A stretch of DNA of 64,000 nt from NCBI RefSeq assembly GCF_016907915.1, contig NZ_JAFBCW010000002.1, positions 62,001-126,000 of the forward strand. Reading direction: 5' to 3'. The number at the start of each line of letters is the position of its first letter. Position 1 is the stretch's first letter. The notes beneath the pieces are model-generated. The model had not been told where the DNA came from. It made no database searches and worked only from the letters and a program-made list of their open reading frames with translations. Shown here in pieces: positions 24,184 through 33,861 of this stretch. The position numbers and the translations under genes are program-made. Source of the DNA: Desulforadius tongensis (GTDB lineage: Bacteria > Bacillota > Desulfotomaculia > Desulfotomaculales > Desulfohalotomaculaceae).

Positions 24184-25446
24184 ATGTCCATGACAATAAC
24201 TGAAAAAATCCTGGCGGCCCATGCGGGTAAAGACCGCGTGGAACCGGGAGAACTGGTAAACGCCAGGGTGGACATGGTGCTGGGGAACGACATCACCGCC
24301 CCGGTGGCCATTCGCGAATTTAAAAAAATCGGTGTAGAAAAAGTTTTTAATCCGGACCGCATTGCTCTGGTGCCGGATCACTTTGTACCGAACAAAGACA
24401 TTAAATCCGCCGAGCAGGCTAAAATACTGCGGGACTTTGCCCGGGAACAGCAGCTGACCAATTACTTTGAAGTGGGGAGAATGGGTATTGAACACTGCCT
24501 GCTGCCGGAGCAGGGGCTGGTGGGACCCGGTGACGTGGTTATCGGTGCCGATTCCCATACCTGCACCTACGGGGCGCTGGGGGCCTTTGCCACCGGGGTG
24601 GGAAGCACCGACCTGGCGGCAGCCATGGCACTGGGCGAAACATGGTTTAAAGTGCCGGAAAGCATCAAGTTCTATTATTACGGCAGGCTGAACCCCTGGG
24701 TGGGGGGGAAGGATCTGATTCTCTACACCATCGGTAAAATCGGTGTAGACGGGGCGCTGTACAAAGCGATGGAATTTACCGGCCCGGTAATTAAAGAGCT
24801 GTCCATGGACAGCCGGTTTACCATGAGCAACATGGCCATTGAGGCCGGCGGCAAATGCGGCCTCATTGAGCCGGATGAAAAAACCAGGGCCTATGTGGAG
24901 GGCCGGGCTAAATTCCCCTATACCTTCTACCAAAGTGATGAAGATGCCAGGTATTCAGAGGTATATGAGTTTGATGTCAGTAAAATTGAGCCCCAGGTGG
25001 CTTTTCCCCACCTGCCGGAAAACACCAAGCCGGTGAGCGAAGCGGCCGGTATAAAAATAGACCAGGCGGTAATCGGTTCCTGCACCAACGGCCGATTGGA
25101 AGACCTGCGGCTGGCCGCCCGGGTGCTGAAAGGCAGGAAGGTGCATCCCGAAGTGCGCTGCATTATCTTTCCGGGCACCCAGGAGATTTACCGCCGGGCC
25201 ATGAGGGAAGGGTTATTTGAAATATTCATTGAGGCCGGGGCGGCGGTGAGTACCCCTACCTGCGGGCCTTGTTTGGGCGGCCACATGGGCATTTTGGCCA
25301 AGGGAGAGCGGGCCATTGCCACCACCAACCGCAACTTTGTGGGGCGGATGGGGCACCCGGAAAGTGAAGTATACCTGTCCAACCCGGCGGTGGCAGCAGC
25401 ATCGGCGGTGCTGGGACGTATCGCCAAGCCAGAGGAGGTGGTTTAG
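24184..25446 (+). CDS. leuC: 3-isopropylmalate dehydratase large subunit
   Basis: LeuC carries the 4Fe-4S cluster of isopropylmalate isomerase; with LeuD it also handles citramalate in the CimA isoleucine route. The 420-residue length and the HacA/LeuC-like pattern ([23 protein letters not shown]; cysteines in GSCTNGR and [13 protein letters not shown]) match the short archaeal/clostridial form. ATG 24184 is chosen because the in-frame GTG at 24175 belongs to AAGGGGTG. The stop is directly followed by leuD. Confidence 0.95.
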   Translation: MSMTITEKILAAHAGKDRVEPGELVNARVDMVLGNDITAPVAIREFKKIGVEKVFNPDRIALVPDHFVPNKDIKSAEQAKILRDFAREQQLTNYFEVGRMGIEHCLLPEQGLVGPGDVVIGADSHTCTYGALGAFATGVGSTDLAAAMALGETWFKVPESIKFYYYGRLNPWVGGKDLILYTIGKIGVDGALYKAMEFTGPVIKELSMDSRFTMSNMAIEAGGKCGLIEPDEKTRAYVEGRAKFPYTFYQSDEDARYSEVYEFDVSKIEPQVAFPHLPENTKPVSEAAGIKIDQAVIGSCTNGRLEDLRLAARVLKGRKVHPEVRCIIFPGTQEIYRRAMREGLFEIFIEAGAAVSTPTCGPCLGGHMGILAKGERAIATTNRNFVGRMGHPESEVYLSNPAVAAASAVLGRIAKPEEVV

Positions 25447-25947
25447 GTGAAGCTGAAGGGAACAGCCTGGAAGTTTGGCAGCGACATTGACACCGATGTG
25501 ATTATCCCCGCCCGGCACCTAAACACGTCAGACCCGGCGGAATTGGCCAAACACTGCATGGAAGATGCGGACCCGGAATTTGCAGCTAAAATCAGTGCCG
25601 GCGATGTAATTGTGGCCGGGAAAAATTTTGGCTGCGGCAGTTCCCGGGAACATGCTCCCATAGCCATTAAAGCGGCGGGCATATCCTGTGTAATAGCCAA
25701 GTCCTTCGCCCGCATCTTCTATCGAAATGCTTTTAATATAGGGCTGCCCATATTTGAATGTGCTGAGGCGGCAGAAAAAGTACAGCCCGGCGACAGGCTG
25801 GAAATAGATGCAGACAGCGGTTTGATTAAAAACATTACCCGGGATGAAACCTACCGGGCCACCCCGGTGCCGGAGTTTATGCAGCAGATCATTGCTGCCG
25901 GTGGCCTTATCAACTACGTATCGAAAAGGGTGAAGAACAATGGCTAA
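25447..25947 (+). CDS. leuD: 3-isopropylmalate dehydratase small subunit
   Basis: LeuD is the 166-residue swivel-domain partner of LeuC. It shows the substrate-recognition segment [16 protein letters not shown], the [21 protein letters not shown] motif and the [18 protein letters not shown] motif. GTG 25447 starts directly after the leuC stop and the gene overlaps leuB by 8 bases, so the three are translationally coupled. Confidence 0.95.
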   Translation: MKLKGTAWKFGSDIDTDVIIPARHLNTSDPAELAKHCMEDADPEFAAKISAGDVIVAGKNFGCGSSREHAPIAIKAAGISCVIAKSFARIFYRNAFNIGLPIFECAEAAEKVQPGDRLEIDADSGLIKNITRDETYRATPVPEFMQQIIAAGGLINYVSKRVKNNG

Positions 25948-27010
25948 AATAGCGGTACTGCCCGGTGACGGTATCGGTGCGGAAATAGTACCCCCGGCGG
26001 TGGAAGCATTAAAGGCGGTGGGCCGAAAATACGGGCACAATTTTGAATTCACCACCGGCTTAATCGGTGGCGCGGCTTACGATGAAACCGGTCACCCGCT
26101 GCCGGAAGAAACACTAAACCTGTGCAGAGAAAGTGATGCCGTGCTGTTGGGAGCGGTGGGCGGCCCCCGGTGGGAGCACCTGCCGGTGCACCTGCGCCCG
26201 GAGGTGGGGGCGCTTTTACCGCTGAGAAAGCAGCTGGGATTGTATGCCAACCTGCGGCCGGTAAGGGTTTTTCCCCAGCTGGCCGGCGCCTCCAGTTTAA
26301 AAACTGAACTGGTGTCCGGTTTAGATATGCTGATTGTGCGGGAACTGACCGGCGGCCTTTACTTTGGCGAAAAGAAAAAAGAACCCATTGCCGGGGGATA
26401 CCGGGTTATTGACACTTTGGTTTACACCACACCGGAAATAGACCGGGTAGCCAGGTTGGCCTTTGAACTGGCCCAAAAACGGAGCGGTAAACTTACCTCG
26501 GTGGATAAAGCCAATGTGCTGGAATCATCCCGTCACTGGCGGGAACATGTACAGAGCCTGGCCCCGGAGTACCCCCGGGTGGAATTAAGCCACATGTATG
26601 TAGATAACTGTGCCATGCAGCTGGTGCGGGAGCCGAAACAATTTGACGTTATGGTTACAGAAAATATGTTTGGAGATATATTGACCGACCTGGCGGCCCA
26701 GCTCACCGGTTCCATTGGCATGCTGCCCTCTGCCAGCATCGGCGGGGAAGTGGCCCTCTATGAACCGATCCACGGTTCCGCGCCGGACATTGCCGGTAAA
26801 GACCTGGCCAACCCGCTGGCCACCATCCTTTCTGCGGCCATGATGCTGCGGGTAACCTTCAACATGGAACGGGAGGCGGCGGAGATAGAACAGGCGGTAA
26901 CAGCGGTGCTGGAAAAGGGGTACCGCACCGGAGATATAATGCAGCCGGGTATGAAGCAGGTAGGCACCGGGCGGATGGGTGAACTGGTGCTGGAGCAGAT
27001 TTTAGGATAG
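25940..27010 (+). CDS. leuB: 3-isopropylmalate dehydrogenase
   Basis: LeuB oxidatively decarboxylates 3-isopropylmalate with NAD and, in the citramalate route, beta-methylmalate to 2-ketobutyrate. The 356-residue protein has the isocitrate/isopropylmalate dehydrogenase motifs [12 protein letters not shown], the substrate Arg region [15 protein letters not shown] and the metal site [20 protein letters not shown]. The start overlaps the leuD end. Confidence 0.97.
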   Translation: MAKIAVLPGDGIGAEIVPPAVEALKAVGRKYGHNFEFTTGLIGGAAYDETGHPLPEETLNLCRESDAVLLGAVGGPRWEHLPVHLRPEVGALLPLRKQLGLYANLRPVRVFPQLAGASSLKTELVSGLDMLIVRELTGGLYFGEKKKEPIAGGYRVIDTLVYTTPEIDRVARLAFELAQKRSGKLTSVDKANVLESSRHWREHVQSLAPEYPRVELSHMYVDNCAMQLVREPKQFDVMVTENMFGDILTDLAAQLTGSIGMLPSASIGGEVALYEPIHGSAPDIAGKDLANPLATILSAAMMLRVTFNMEREAAEIEQAVTAVLEKGYRTGDIMQPGMKQVGTGRMGELVLEQILG

Positions 27011-27016
27011 ACATAG

Positions 27017-27060
27017 ATGCTGCCGGGCTCGGTAAAACAGCATTTTTTAAAGGGCAGCCA
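27017..27060 (+). repeat. family B intergenic repeat, copy 3
   Basis: GATGCTGCCGGGCTCGGTAA, then ACAGCATTTTTTAAAGGGCAG. It shares the order CCGG-CT-G, AA, AGCATTTTTT, AGGGCAGC with copies at 9113 and 11881. It fills most of the leuB-cimA gap. Confidence 0.4.
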
Positions 27061-27081
27061 CTAGTACGGGAGTGATGGAAC

Positions 27082-28650
27082 TTGTTGGCAGCGGTGAAAA
27101 TATATGACACCACACTGCGGGATGGCACCCAGGGAGAAGGAATTTCCCTGTCGGTGGAGGATAAAATAAAGATAGCATTAAAACTGGATGCCATGGGTTT
27201 TCACTATATAGAAGGCGGGTGGCCCGGTTCTAACCCCAAAGACATGGAATTTTTCCGGAAAATTTCCCGGTATAATTTAACCCATGCCACCATTACCGCC
27301 TTTGGCTGCACCCGCAAACCGGGAACAGCCGTTGAACGGGATGTCAACCTGAACGCCATATTACAATCCGGGGTAAAAGCTGCGGCAATCTTCGGCAAGT
27401 CCTGGGATTTTCATGTCACCCAGGCTTTAAATACCACGCTGGAAGAAAACCTGGCCATGATTGAGCAGTCGGTGGCATATCTTAAAAAACACGGCTTAGA
27501 AGTTATCTACGACGCGGAACACTTCTTCGACGGCTATAAAGCCAACCGGGAATATGCTCTGGCCACTGTGGAAGCGGCCCAGCGGGGCGGGGCGGACACA
27601 GTGGTGCTCTGCGACACCAACGGCGGCACCATGCCCTGTGAAGTGCAGGAAATAATAGCAGATGTTAAAACCCGCATTCACCGGCCGCTGGGAATTCACG
27701 CTCACAACGACTGTGAACTGGCGGTGGCCAACTCCATGGTGGCGGTGCGGGCCGGTGCGGCCCAGGTTCAGGGTACGGTGAACGGGTACGGCGAGCGCTG
27801 CGGCAATGCCAACCTGTGCTCAATCATTCCCAACCTGGCTTTTAAGTACAATGTAACAAGTATTCCCCGGGAGAACCTGGTGCATTTAACCGAAATGTCC
27901 CGGTATGTCAGCGAGGTGGCCAATGTTAATCCCAACCCCCACCAGCCCTACGTTGGTGCCAGCGCCTTTGCACACAAGGGTGGTATACACGTCAGCGCGC
28001 TGTTGAAAGAAGCTTCCACCTACGAGCACATACAACCGGAGCAGGTGGGCAACAAGCGCAGGGTACTGGTGTCAGAGTTATCCGGTGTTTCCAACCTGTT
28101 TTACAAATACAAAGAGATGAATGTGAATGCAGATGCTCAAAAACCGGCCGCCCGCCGGCTGCTGGAGGAAATCAAGCAGTTGGAAAACAAGGGCTACCAG
28201 TTTGAGGCCGCCGAGGGATCGTTTGAATTATTGATGCGCAAAGCCTTTAACGGCTACCGGGAACCGTTTTCCCTGGAGAGCATGCGCATTATCATGGAAT
28301 TGAAAGAAAACCAACCGGTGCACTCCGAGGCGGTAATTAAAATGAAGGTAAAGGATAACGTGGTACACACCGCCGCCGAGGGCAACGGGCCGGTAAACGC
28401 CCTGGATAACGCCCTGCGCAAGGCGCTGGAAGAAGTTTATCCCGCAGTGAAGAAAATGAAACTCAATGACTACAAAGTGCGGGTGCTGGATGAAAAAGCC
28501 GGTACCGAATCCGTAGTCAGGGTATTAATAGAAACTGGGGACGGCAAACGTTCCTGGAGTACGGTGGGTGTATCCACCAATATCATAGAAGCCAGCTGGC
28601 AGGCACTGGTGGACAGCATGGCCTACGGTTTACTGAAAGCGGAAGAATAA
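27082..28650 (+). CDS. cimA: (R)-citramalate synthase
   Basis: CimA condenses pyruvate and acetyl-CoA to citramalate, starting a threonine-independent path to 2-ketobutyrate and isoleucine. The 522-residue product has the [16 protein letters not shown] metal motif, a TIM barrel with [20 protein letters not shown], and a C-terminal regulatory domain. The [11 protein letters not shown] segment separates this CimA group from LeuA. It starts at TTG 27082 after a GGGAGTGATGG site and is the last gene of the operon, before a terminator. No threonine dehydratase gene is seen here, consistent with use of this route. Confidence 0.93.
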   Translation: MLAAVKIYDTTLRDGTQGEGISLSVEDKIKIALKLDAMGFHYIEGGWPGSNPKDMEFFRKISRYNLTHATITAFGCTRKPGTAVERDVNLNAILQSGVKAAAIFGKSWDFHVTQALNTTLEENLAMIEQSVAYLKKHGLEVIYDAEHFFDGYKANREYALATVEAAQRGGADTVVLCDTNGGTMPCEVQEIIADVKTRIHRPLGIHAHNDCELAVANSMVAVRAGAAQVQGTVNGYGERCGNANLCSIIPNLAFKYNVTSIPRENLVHLTEMSRYVSEVANVNPNPHQPYVGASAFAHKGGIHVSALLKEASTYEHIQPEQVGNKRRVLVSELSGVSNLFYKYKEMNVNADAQKPAARRLLEEIKQLENKGYQFEAAEGSFELLMRKAFNGYREPFSLESMRIIMELKENQPVHSEAVIKMKVKDNVVHTAAEGNGPVNALDNALRKALEEVYPAVKKMKLNDYKVRVLDEKAGTESVVRVLIETGDGKRSWSTVGVSTNIIEASWQALVDSMAYGLLKAEE

Positions 28651-28655
28651 AGCTG

Positions 28656-28695
28656 AAGCCGGTTACCGCGTTGAAGTGTGTGCCGGCTTTTTCTT
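28656..28695 (+). terminator. terminator of the ilv-leu-cimA operon
   Basis: AAGCCGG (28656-28662) pairs with CCGGCTT (28683-28689), with a 20-base loop, followed by TTTTCTTTC. It lies 6 bases after the cimA stop. Confidence 0.7.
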
Positions 28696-28785
28696 TCATA
28701 AATGAATTAATTTTTAGAAGGTATATTAATAGTTAAAATAGAATTAATATAAAAAACTTAATGTGCCTGAGTAAGGGGGTGTACC

Positions 28786-29616
28786 TTGTTAGATCAGTTC
28801 AATTGGCTTAACCTCAATTTTGCACCGTTTAACTTAATTAACCTGCTCGATATATTTATTGTAGCCCTGGTGTTGTACAAGTTAATGCTGATCATCAAGG
28901 GCACCCGGGCAGTACAGTTGATAAAGGGAATAGTGGTGCTGCTGGTGGCCACCACTGTCAGCAGTTGGCTTGAACTGTACACCATCAACTGGCTGCTGCG
29001 TCAAACCATGACGGCACTGGTTGTTGCCCTGCCCATTGTTTTTCAACCTGAACTGCGCCGGGCGTTGGAGCAGTTGGGCCGGGGCAAGTTTTTTGCCCGT
29101 TCCTTTATCAATCTGGGCGAAGAAGACAGATCGCGCATGATTAACGAAGTGGTACGGGCAGTACAGGTTTTATCTAAAAACAGTATTGGCGCGCTGATTG
29201 TAATAGAACGGGTTACCGGTTTAGAAGAGTACATAGATACCGGTATAAAAATTGACGGCGTCATATCATCGGAATTTCTAATTAACCTGTTCGTTCCTAA
29301 AACACCGCTGCATGATGGGGCCTGCATTATAAGGGGCGACCGGGTGGCGGCGGCAGCATGTTTTCTGCCCCTTACCGATGCCCCGCTGGCACATGACCTG
29401 GGAACGCGGCACCGGGCCGGGGTGGGAATTACCGAATATTCCGATGCCCTGGCAGTAATAGTATCAGAAGAAACAGGCACAATTTCCTTGGCCCAAGAAG
29501 GTGAAATATACCGCATGCTGGATGAAACCACCCTGAAACAAAAGCTGACCGATGGCCTGCAGCCCAAATCATCCCCATCATTCTACAATTTATGGAGTAA
29601 AAGTGGTGGTAGCTGA
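28786..29616 (+). CDS. cdaA: diadenylate cyclase
   Basis: CdaA makes c-di-AMP from two ATP, a second messenger for potassium and cell-wall control in Firmicutes. The 276-residue protein has three N-terminal membrane helices (about 15-90) and a DAC domain with the catalytic DGA at 177-179 and RHR at 208-210. It starts at TTG 28786 after AAGGGGG. Its last base is the first base of the next gene, cdaR, its usual regulator. glmM normally follows but here a minus-strand gene intervenes. Confidence 0.96.
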   Translation: MLDQFNWLNLNFAPFNLINLLDIFIVALVLYKLMLIIKGTRAVQLIKGIVVLLVATTVSSWLELYTINWLLRQTMTALVVALPIVFQPELRRALEQLGRGKFFARSFINLGEEDRSRMINEVVRAVQVLSKNSIGALIVIERVTGLEEYIDTGIKIDGVISSEFLINLFVPKTPLHDGACIIRGDRVAAAACFLPLTDAPLAHDLGTRHRAGVGITEYSDALAVIVSEETGTISLAQEGEIYRMLDETTLKQKLTDGLQPKSSPSFYNLWSKSGGS

Positions 29617-30596
29617 TGAAGATAATAAATTTTATCTCCACCTACTGGCGCCGTTATTCACTGATGATCATCTCGCTGTTCATGGCGGTGCTGCTGTGGC
29701 TGTATGTTACCAACCTGCAGCACCCGCTGCAGGAGCAGGAATTTAGGGTGTCCCTGCAAACCGAGGGCCTGCCGGAGGGCATGGTTATTGAAGAACTGCC
29801 GGAACGGGTTAGTGTAAGGGTGAAGGCAGGCGGTGTAAAGGTGGGCGGGCTGGAAGCGAAAGACTTTAAGGCCCGGGTGGATCTCTCCGCTGTGGAACTG
29901 GGGGAAAACAACCTGCCCGTTGAAGTAACGGCACCCCCGGGGGTGGAGATAACCCGGGTCAATCCCAATCAGGTTACCATACAGGTGGATAAACTGGTGG
30001 AAAAACAGGTGCCGGTGCAGGTTTTCCTGCGCGGTACACCTCAACCGGGATACTCCACCGGGGAACCTGTGCTGGTGCCCACCGCTGTGCTGGCCAGGGG
30101 CCCCAGCAGGCTGCTGAACACCATAAACCAGGTGCCGGTAACGGTGGATGTGGAAGGGGCCAATCAAAACCTGGATTATACTCTGCCCATTTCGCTGCAG
30201 CAGGGAGGGGTAAATCAGGTAAAGCTTTCTCCGGAAGTGGTGCGGGTGGTGGTGCCGGTAAACATTACGGTGCCCTATAAAGTTGTGCCTGTACGGGTAA
30301 ATACCGCCGGAACCCCCGCCGAAGGATATGAAGTGGAGCAAACGGCAGCTGAACCGGCGGTAGTCAAGGTATATGCACCTTCCCACATATTAAACCGCAT
30401 AACGGAAATAAAAACGGAAACGGTAAACATAAATGGCATTGCCGCCAATCTCAAACGGGCCGTTGATTTGGACCTGCCCCGGGGAGCGGTTTTGCTGCAG
30501 CCGAACATCGTTAATATAACGGTAAAGTTAAATAAAAAACCGGAACCGCCGGCAGAGCCACCTGCGGCGGAAACAGCAGAACCGGTATCAGATTAA
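29616..30596 (+). CDS. cdaR: CdaA regulatory protein, YbbR repeats
   Basis: The 326-residue protein has one N-terminal membrane helix (about 15-35) followed by extracellular YbbR repeats. At least three are visible by eye, each with a V.V.....G.P..GY pattern (for example PVQVFLRGTPQPGYSTGEP and PVRVNTAGTPAEGYEVEQ). In Bacillus and Listeria CdaR binds and modulates CdaA. The C-terminus is rich in Pro, Ala and Glu. A terminator follows the stop. Confidence 0.93.
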   Translation: MKIINFISTYWRRYSLMIISLFMAVLLWLYVTNLQHPLQEQEFRVSLQTEGLPEGMVIEELPERVSVRVKAGGVKVGGLEAKDFKARVDLSAVELGENNLPVEVTAPPGVEITRVNPNQVTIQVDKLVEKQVPVQVFLRGTPQPGYSTGEPVLVPTAVLARGPSRLLNTINQVPVTVDVEGANQNLDYTLPISLQQGGVNQVKLSPEVVRVVVPVNITVPYKVVPVRVNTAGTPAEGYEVEQTAAEPAVVKVYAPSHILNRITEIKTETVNINGIAANLKRAVDLDLPRGAVLLQPNIVNITVKLNKKPEPPAEPPAAETAEPVSD

Positions 30597-30618
30597 GTTA
30601 ACCGGTGATAAAGCAAAA

Positions 30619-30650
30619 GCCCGGCTATTTTTAGCCGGGCGCAGCTTTCT
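30619..30650. terminator. terminator between cdaR and the convergent secreted-protein gene
   Basis: A perfect 9-bp stem GCCCGGCTA (30619-30627) / TAGCCGGGC (30632-30640) with a TTTT loop. The plus side continues GCAGCTTTCTT and the minus side reads into TTTTGCTTT, so it can serve both convergent genes. Confidence 0.75.
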
Positions 30651-30655
30651 TAATG

Positions 30656-31999
30656 TTAATTTAAGTCTTCTTCAAATTCTTCTCCGAATTCTTCGTCAAA
30701 TTCTTTTTCAAACTCCACTTCAAGATCTTCAACTTCAACAACTTCAACCTCTTCGTCATCTGCCTCTAACAGAGGGGTAATATCTACGCTATTGCTGTCG
30801 GTTAAGTTGGGTGCCTTTAAGTGCAGGTATTTCTTTACTTTACTTGTGGAAGTGCTCTTGGCTTCCAGGTCCAGCATTAATTCCCCGGTTGCTGTATCCT
30901 CAGCGCTGGCGGTAACTGTAAAATAGTCATCGGCAGCGGGGCCGTGATAATTAAAATTACCTTTAACATGGGCATCAACGATAACGTTTTCTGCACCGTT
31001 ATACTTAAATGCCGCCTGGTAGTGCCCCTTTAAGTTGTTTTCAGAGCCCACGGCATCATAATTGACGGTGAAATACCCCGTGTCGCCAAATGGAGAGGTA
31101 AAGCTAATTTTCATGTTAAAGCTTTTAGTGCCACCGGGAATTAAAGAAGCTTCATATTTTAACTGCTCCATCTTCAGGAATTTGCTGATTTCATGTATTT
31201 CTTCCCTGGTGGGGATGGGGTTTTCTTCAATGCCGGCTATTATTGCCGCCCGCATTTCTTCTGCATCCTGCCCTGCATGCATCTGATATTGGTTTATACT
31301 AATTATAATGTCGGCAAATCTTTCTTTTTCATTTCTTACTTTGGTTAAAAAGCTGTAAATAAAGTCCTCCATCCCCTGCTGGTCAAGCTCAATTACCACC
31401 CTGCTGCCGGATAATTTAAAATACTTATCCGGGATGGCTTCGACCATAAAGAGCAGCATTTCTTTGTATCCTTCAGGCAGCTGCTGATTTTTATAGGTGG
31501 CTATCTGCTTCCACAGTTTACTGATCTCACTGTCAACTAAATACAGGTATCGGGGATTTCCCTGCAGCAGTTCCTCGATTTCGGGGTCATCTTCCCCCAA
31601 ATCCTGCAGCAGTTTAATTACACCTTTGTTAAATATAATTTTATCGTTGGTTATAAAAACGCCGCCGGCGTAATTTTTATTGGCTGCATCAATATCATAA
31701 TCTAACTGTAGAATGTTTTTAGATTCATCCAGCTGAGTGCTTAAATCCATGGATAAACCATTTAATACTAATCCCTCGGCTTCCAATTCTTCCGCTAAAG
31801 AACCTTCGAACTTGGAGATGGTAAAGTTGGTTTTACCGACAGACTTATCGTAAAAATCCTTGTCAACTGGCAGACTAAAGTTTTTGATTTTAGCCAGCAC
31901 CAAATCTTTTGCTGTGGGCTGGCCGGCTCCGCTGGCAAAAGCTACGCTGAAGCACAGCAGCAGAGTTAATAAAAAAGCAAGTAAAGTTTTTCTTATCAT
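30656..31999 (-). CDS. secreted protein of unknown function with acidic tail
   Basis: I do not recognise a family. The start at 31999 is chosen because GGGAGG lies 7 bases ahead; it gives 447 residues. It begins with a clear signal peptide (MIRKTLLAFLLTLLLCFSVA, cut near ASG). The body is rich in beta-type alternation and has no cysteines after the signal. The last 35 or so residues are almost all Asp, Glu, Val and Phe (for example EEVEVVEVEDLEVEFEKEFD), an extreme acidic tail that could bind calcium or cell-surface cations. It lies convergent to cdaAR and divergent from glmM, splitting the usual cdaA-cdaR-glmM order. Confidence 0.8.
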   Translation of the reverse strand: MIRKTLLAFLLTLLLCFSVAFASGAGQPTAKDLVLAKIKNFSLPVDKDFYDKSVGKTNFTISKFEGSLAEELEAEGLVLNGLSMDLSTQLDESKNILQLDYDIDAANKNYAGGVFITNDKIIFNKGVIKLLQDLGEDDPEIEELLQGNPRYLYLVDSEISKLWKQIATYKNQQLPEGYKEMLLFMVEAIPDKYFKLSGSRVVIELDQQGMEDFIYSFLTKVRNEKERFADIIISINQYQMHAGQDAEEMRAAIIAGIEENPIPTREEIHEISKFLKMEQLKYEASLIPGGTKSFNMKISFTSPFGDTGYFTVNYDAVGSENNLKGHYQAAFKYNGAENVIVDAHVKGNFNYHGPAADDYFTVTASAEDTATGELMLDLEAKSTSTSKVKKYLHLKAPNLTDSNSVDITPLLEADDEEVEVVEVEDLEVEFEKEFDEEFGEEFEEDLN

Positions 32000-32105
32000 T
32001 CCACAACCTCCCAAAAATTTATTAACTAATTATATCATAAACTTGGTTAAAAGATAACAGGTATGAACGTTAGTTTCGCCGGCAACATATAATGGCACAG
32101 GATGT

Positions 32106-32135
32106 TTGACAACTATATTTATATAAAAGTATAAT
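32106..32135 (+). promoter_or_regulatory. glmM promoter
   Basis: Perfect TTGACA (32106-32111), 18-base spacer, perfect TATAAT (32130-32135). It lies 52 bases before glmM, which therefore does not depend on cdaA transcription here. Confidence 0.8.
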
Positions 32136-32187
32136 GATGATGATTTTTGTGGCCTTTGATACCATTACTATAGAAAGGTGAATACTG

Positions 32188-33525
32188 ATGGCGAAACTTT
32201 TTGGTACCGACGGGGTTAGGGGCGTGGCCAACCGCGACCTGACTCCCGAACTGGCATATAAATTGGGTCGGGCGGGGGCATGTGTGCTTGCCGGCCGGGG
32301 AGAAGCAAAAAAAGTGGTGATAGGACGGGATACCAGAATATCCGGGGATATGCTGGAAGCGGCAATGGTGGCCGGAATTTGTTCGGTGGGGGTGGATGTC
32401 TACCAGGTGGGTGTAATGCCCACCCCGGCCATAGCCTATTTAACCAGGGAGCTGGGCGCTGCGGCAGGGGTGGTGATTTCTGCCTCTCACAACCCCGTTG
32501 AAGATAACGGGATTAAATTTTTCGGCCCCAGCGGGTACAAACTCACCGACCGGGTGGAAGAGCAGATAGAATCCATGGTGCTGGATGATAGTCTGACCTA
32601 TCCTGCCCCGGTGGGCGGACAGCTGGGACGGGTATATAAAATAGATAATGCGGTGGATAGGTATGTAAACTTTGCCCGCAGTACCGTAGACGTGAACTTA
32701 AAGGGCTTAAAAATAGTGGTGGACTGTGCCAACGGCGCGGCATACCAGGCGGCTCCCAGGGTGTTTTCCCAGCTGGGAGCAGAGGTAATACCCATATTTA
32801 ATACTCCCGATGGGGTTAACATCAATGACGGCTGCGGTTCTACCCACCCGGAAGAATTGATGAAAAAGGTGGTAGAGTACGGTGCAGATCTGGGCCTGGC
32901 CCACGACGGTGATGCCGACCGGGTGCTGGCGGTGGACAGCAGCGGGCGGTTGGTAGATGGCGACCAGATTATGGTCATTTGTGCCAAGCATTTAAAGAGT
33001 AAAGGTAAACTGCCCGGTAATACCCTGGTGGTAACTGTAATGAGCAACCTGGGATTACATACCGCCCTGAAACAAAGCGGTATTAACGTACTGGAAACCA
33101 AAGTGGGCGATCGCTATGTGATGGAAAAACTGCTGGAAAGCGGGGCAGTGCTGGGAGGCGAGCAGTCCGGTCACATAATATTCCTGGATCATAACACCAC
33201 CGGTGACGGTATAATTACCGCGCTGCAGCTGCTGGCTGTGGTGAAAGAAACAGGACAATCGCTGGATGAGCTGGCCAAACAAATGGAACGCTACCCGCAG
33301 TTATTAAAAAACGTGCGGGTTAAAGATAAAGAGGCGGTAATGAACAGCAGCCGGTTAACGGAAGCCGTTACCGGGGCAGAAAAGTACCTGCAGGGCGAAG
33401 GCCGCGTTTTGGTGCGTCCTTCAGGCACAGAACCGCTGGTGCGGGTGATGGCGGAGGCTAAAGATACCAAAAAATTAAACGAAGTGGTAGACAAACTGGT
33501 GGCAGTAATAGAACGGCTGAATTAA
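32188..33525 (+). CDS. glmM: phosphoglucosamine mutase
   Basis: GlmM interconverts glucosamine-6-phosphate and glucosamine-1-phosphate for UDP-GlcNAc and peptidoglycan. The 445-residue protein has the phosphoserine loop [13 protein letters not shown] (Ser100), metal site DGDADRVL, sugar-binding [10 protein letters not shown] and phosphate-binding [14 protein letters not shown]. It starts at ATG 32188 after GAAAGGTG. The glmS ribozyme and glmS follow, joining the two steps of glucosamine supply. Confidence 0.97.
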   Translation: MAKLFGTDGVRGVANRDLTPELAYKLGRAGACVLAGRGEAKKVVIGRDTRISGDMLEAAMVAGICSVGVDVYQVGVMPTPAIAYLTRELGAAAGVVISASHNPVEDNGIKFFGPSGYKLTDRVEEQIESMVLDDSLTYPAPVGGQLGRVYKIDNAVDRYVNFARSTVDVNLKGLKIVVDCANGAAYQAAPRVFSQLGAEVIPIFNTPDGVNINDGCGSTHPEELMKKVVEYGADLGLAHDGDADRVLAVDSSGRLVDGDQIMVICAKHLKSKGKLPGNTLVVTVMSNLGLHTALKQSGINVLETKVGDRYVMEKLLESGAVLGGEQSGHIIFLDHNTTGDGIITALQLLAVVKETGQSLDELAKQMERYPQLLKNVRVKDKEAVMNSSRLTEAVTGAEKYLQGEGRVLVRPSGTEPLVRVMAEAKDTKKLNEVVDKLVAVIERLN

Positions 33526-33593
33526 ACTGTGCATATTATGTAAGGGGGTGATGCTTTTGCTTGGGTAAAACTGCAGCCAAAACTAAATACTTT

Positions 33594-33745
33594 AAGCGCC
33601 AGGACCAGGCGGGTGCCTGGTTGACGAGGTGGAGGTTTATCGAGTTTTCGGCGGATGCCTCCCGGTGTTGTCACCACCGTTAGCGATACTACAAAACCGC
33701 AGGCAACTGCGGCATAAAGGGTATCAGGTGATATCAGCATACCTG
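33594..33745 (+). ncRNA. glmS ribozyme (GlcN6P-activated self-cleaving riboswitch)
   Basis: The conserved core is plain: cleavage-site AGCGCC at 33595-33600, then GACGAGG, GGAGGTTTATCGAGTTTTC, GGCGGATGCCTCCCGG, and peripheral hairpins CCGCAGGCAACTGCGG and GGTATC...GCATACC. Glucosamine-6-phosphate acts as cofactor, cleaving the mRNA before the GCGCC and lowering glmS expression. The 3' boundary is judged from the last paired element and is approximate. Confidence 0.93.
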
Positions 33746-33773
33746 GGTTTGCAGGGAAGTGAAAATATTCACA

Positions 33774-33798
33774 AACGCCGTGGGGATGCCACGGCGTT
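33774..33798 (+). terminator. hairpin between glmS ribozyme and glmS
   Basis: A perfect 10-bp stem AACGCCGTGG / CCACGGCGTT with a GGATG loop, followed by AATTTTGG. The T-run is short, so it may be a weak terminator or an mRNA-stabilising stem. It is preceded by a small GTGAA-AATA-TTCAC hairpin. Confidence 0.5.
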
Positions 33799-33861
33799 AA
33801 TTTTGGCAAAATAAAATAATCTAATATTACCGGGGTCATTTAATTGAGGGAGGAAACTTAG

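Noticed and set aside
24181..24933. 250-codon open frame on the minus strand
   Set aside because: Antisense shadow of leuC; no family resemblance.
29658..30386. 242-codon open frame on the minus strand
   Set aside because: Antisense shadow of cdaR, rich in His and Tyr as expected for a shadow.
33522..33839. Open frames on both strands between glmM and glmS
   Set aside because: They lie over the glmS ribozyme and its downstream hairpin.
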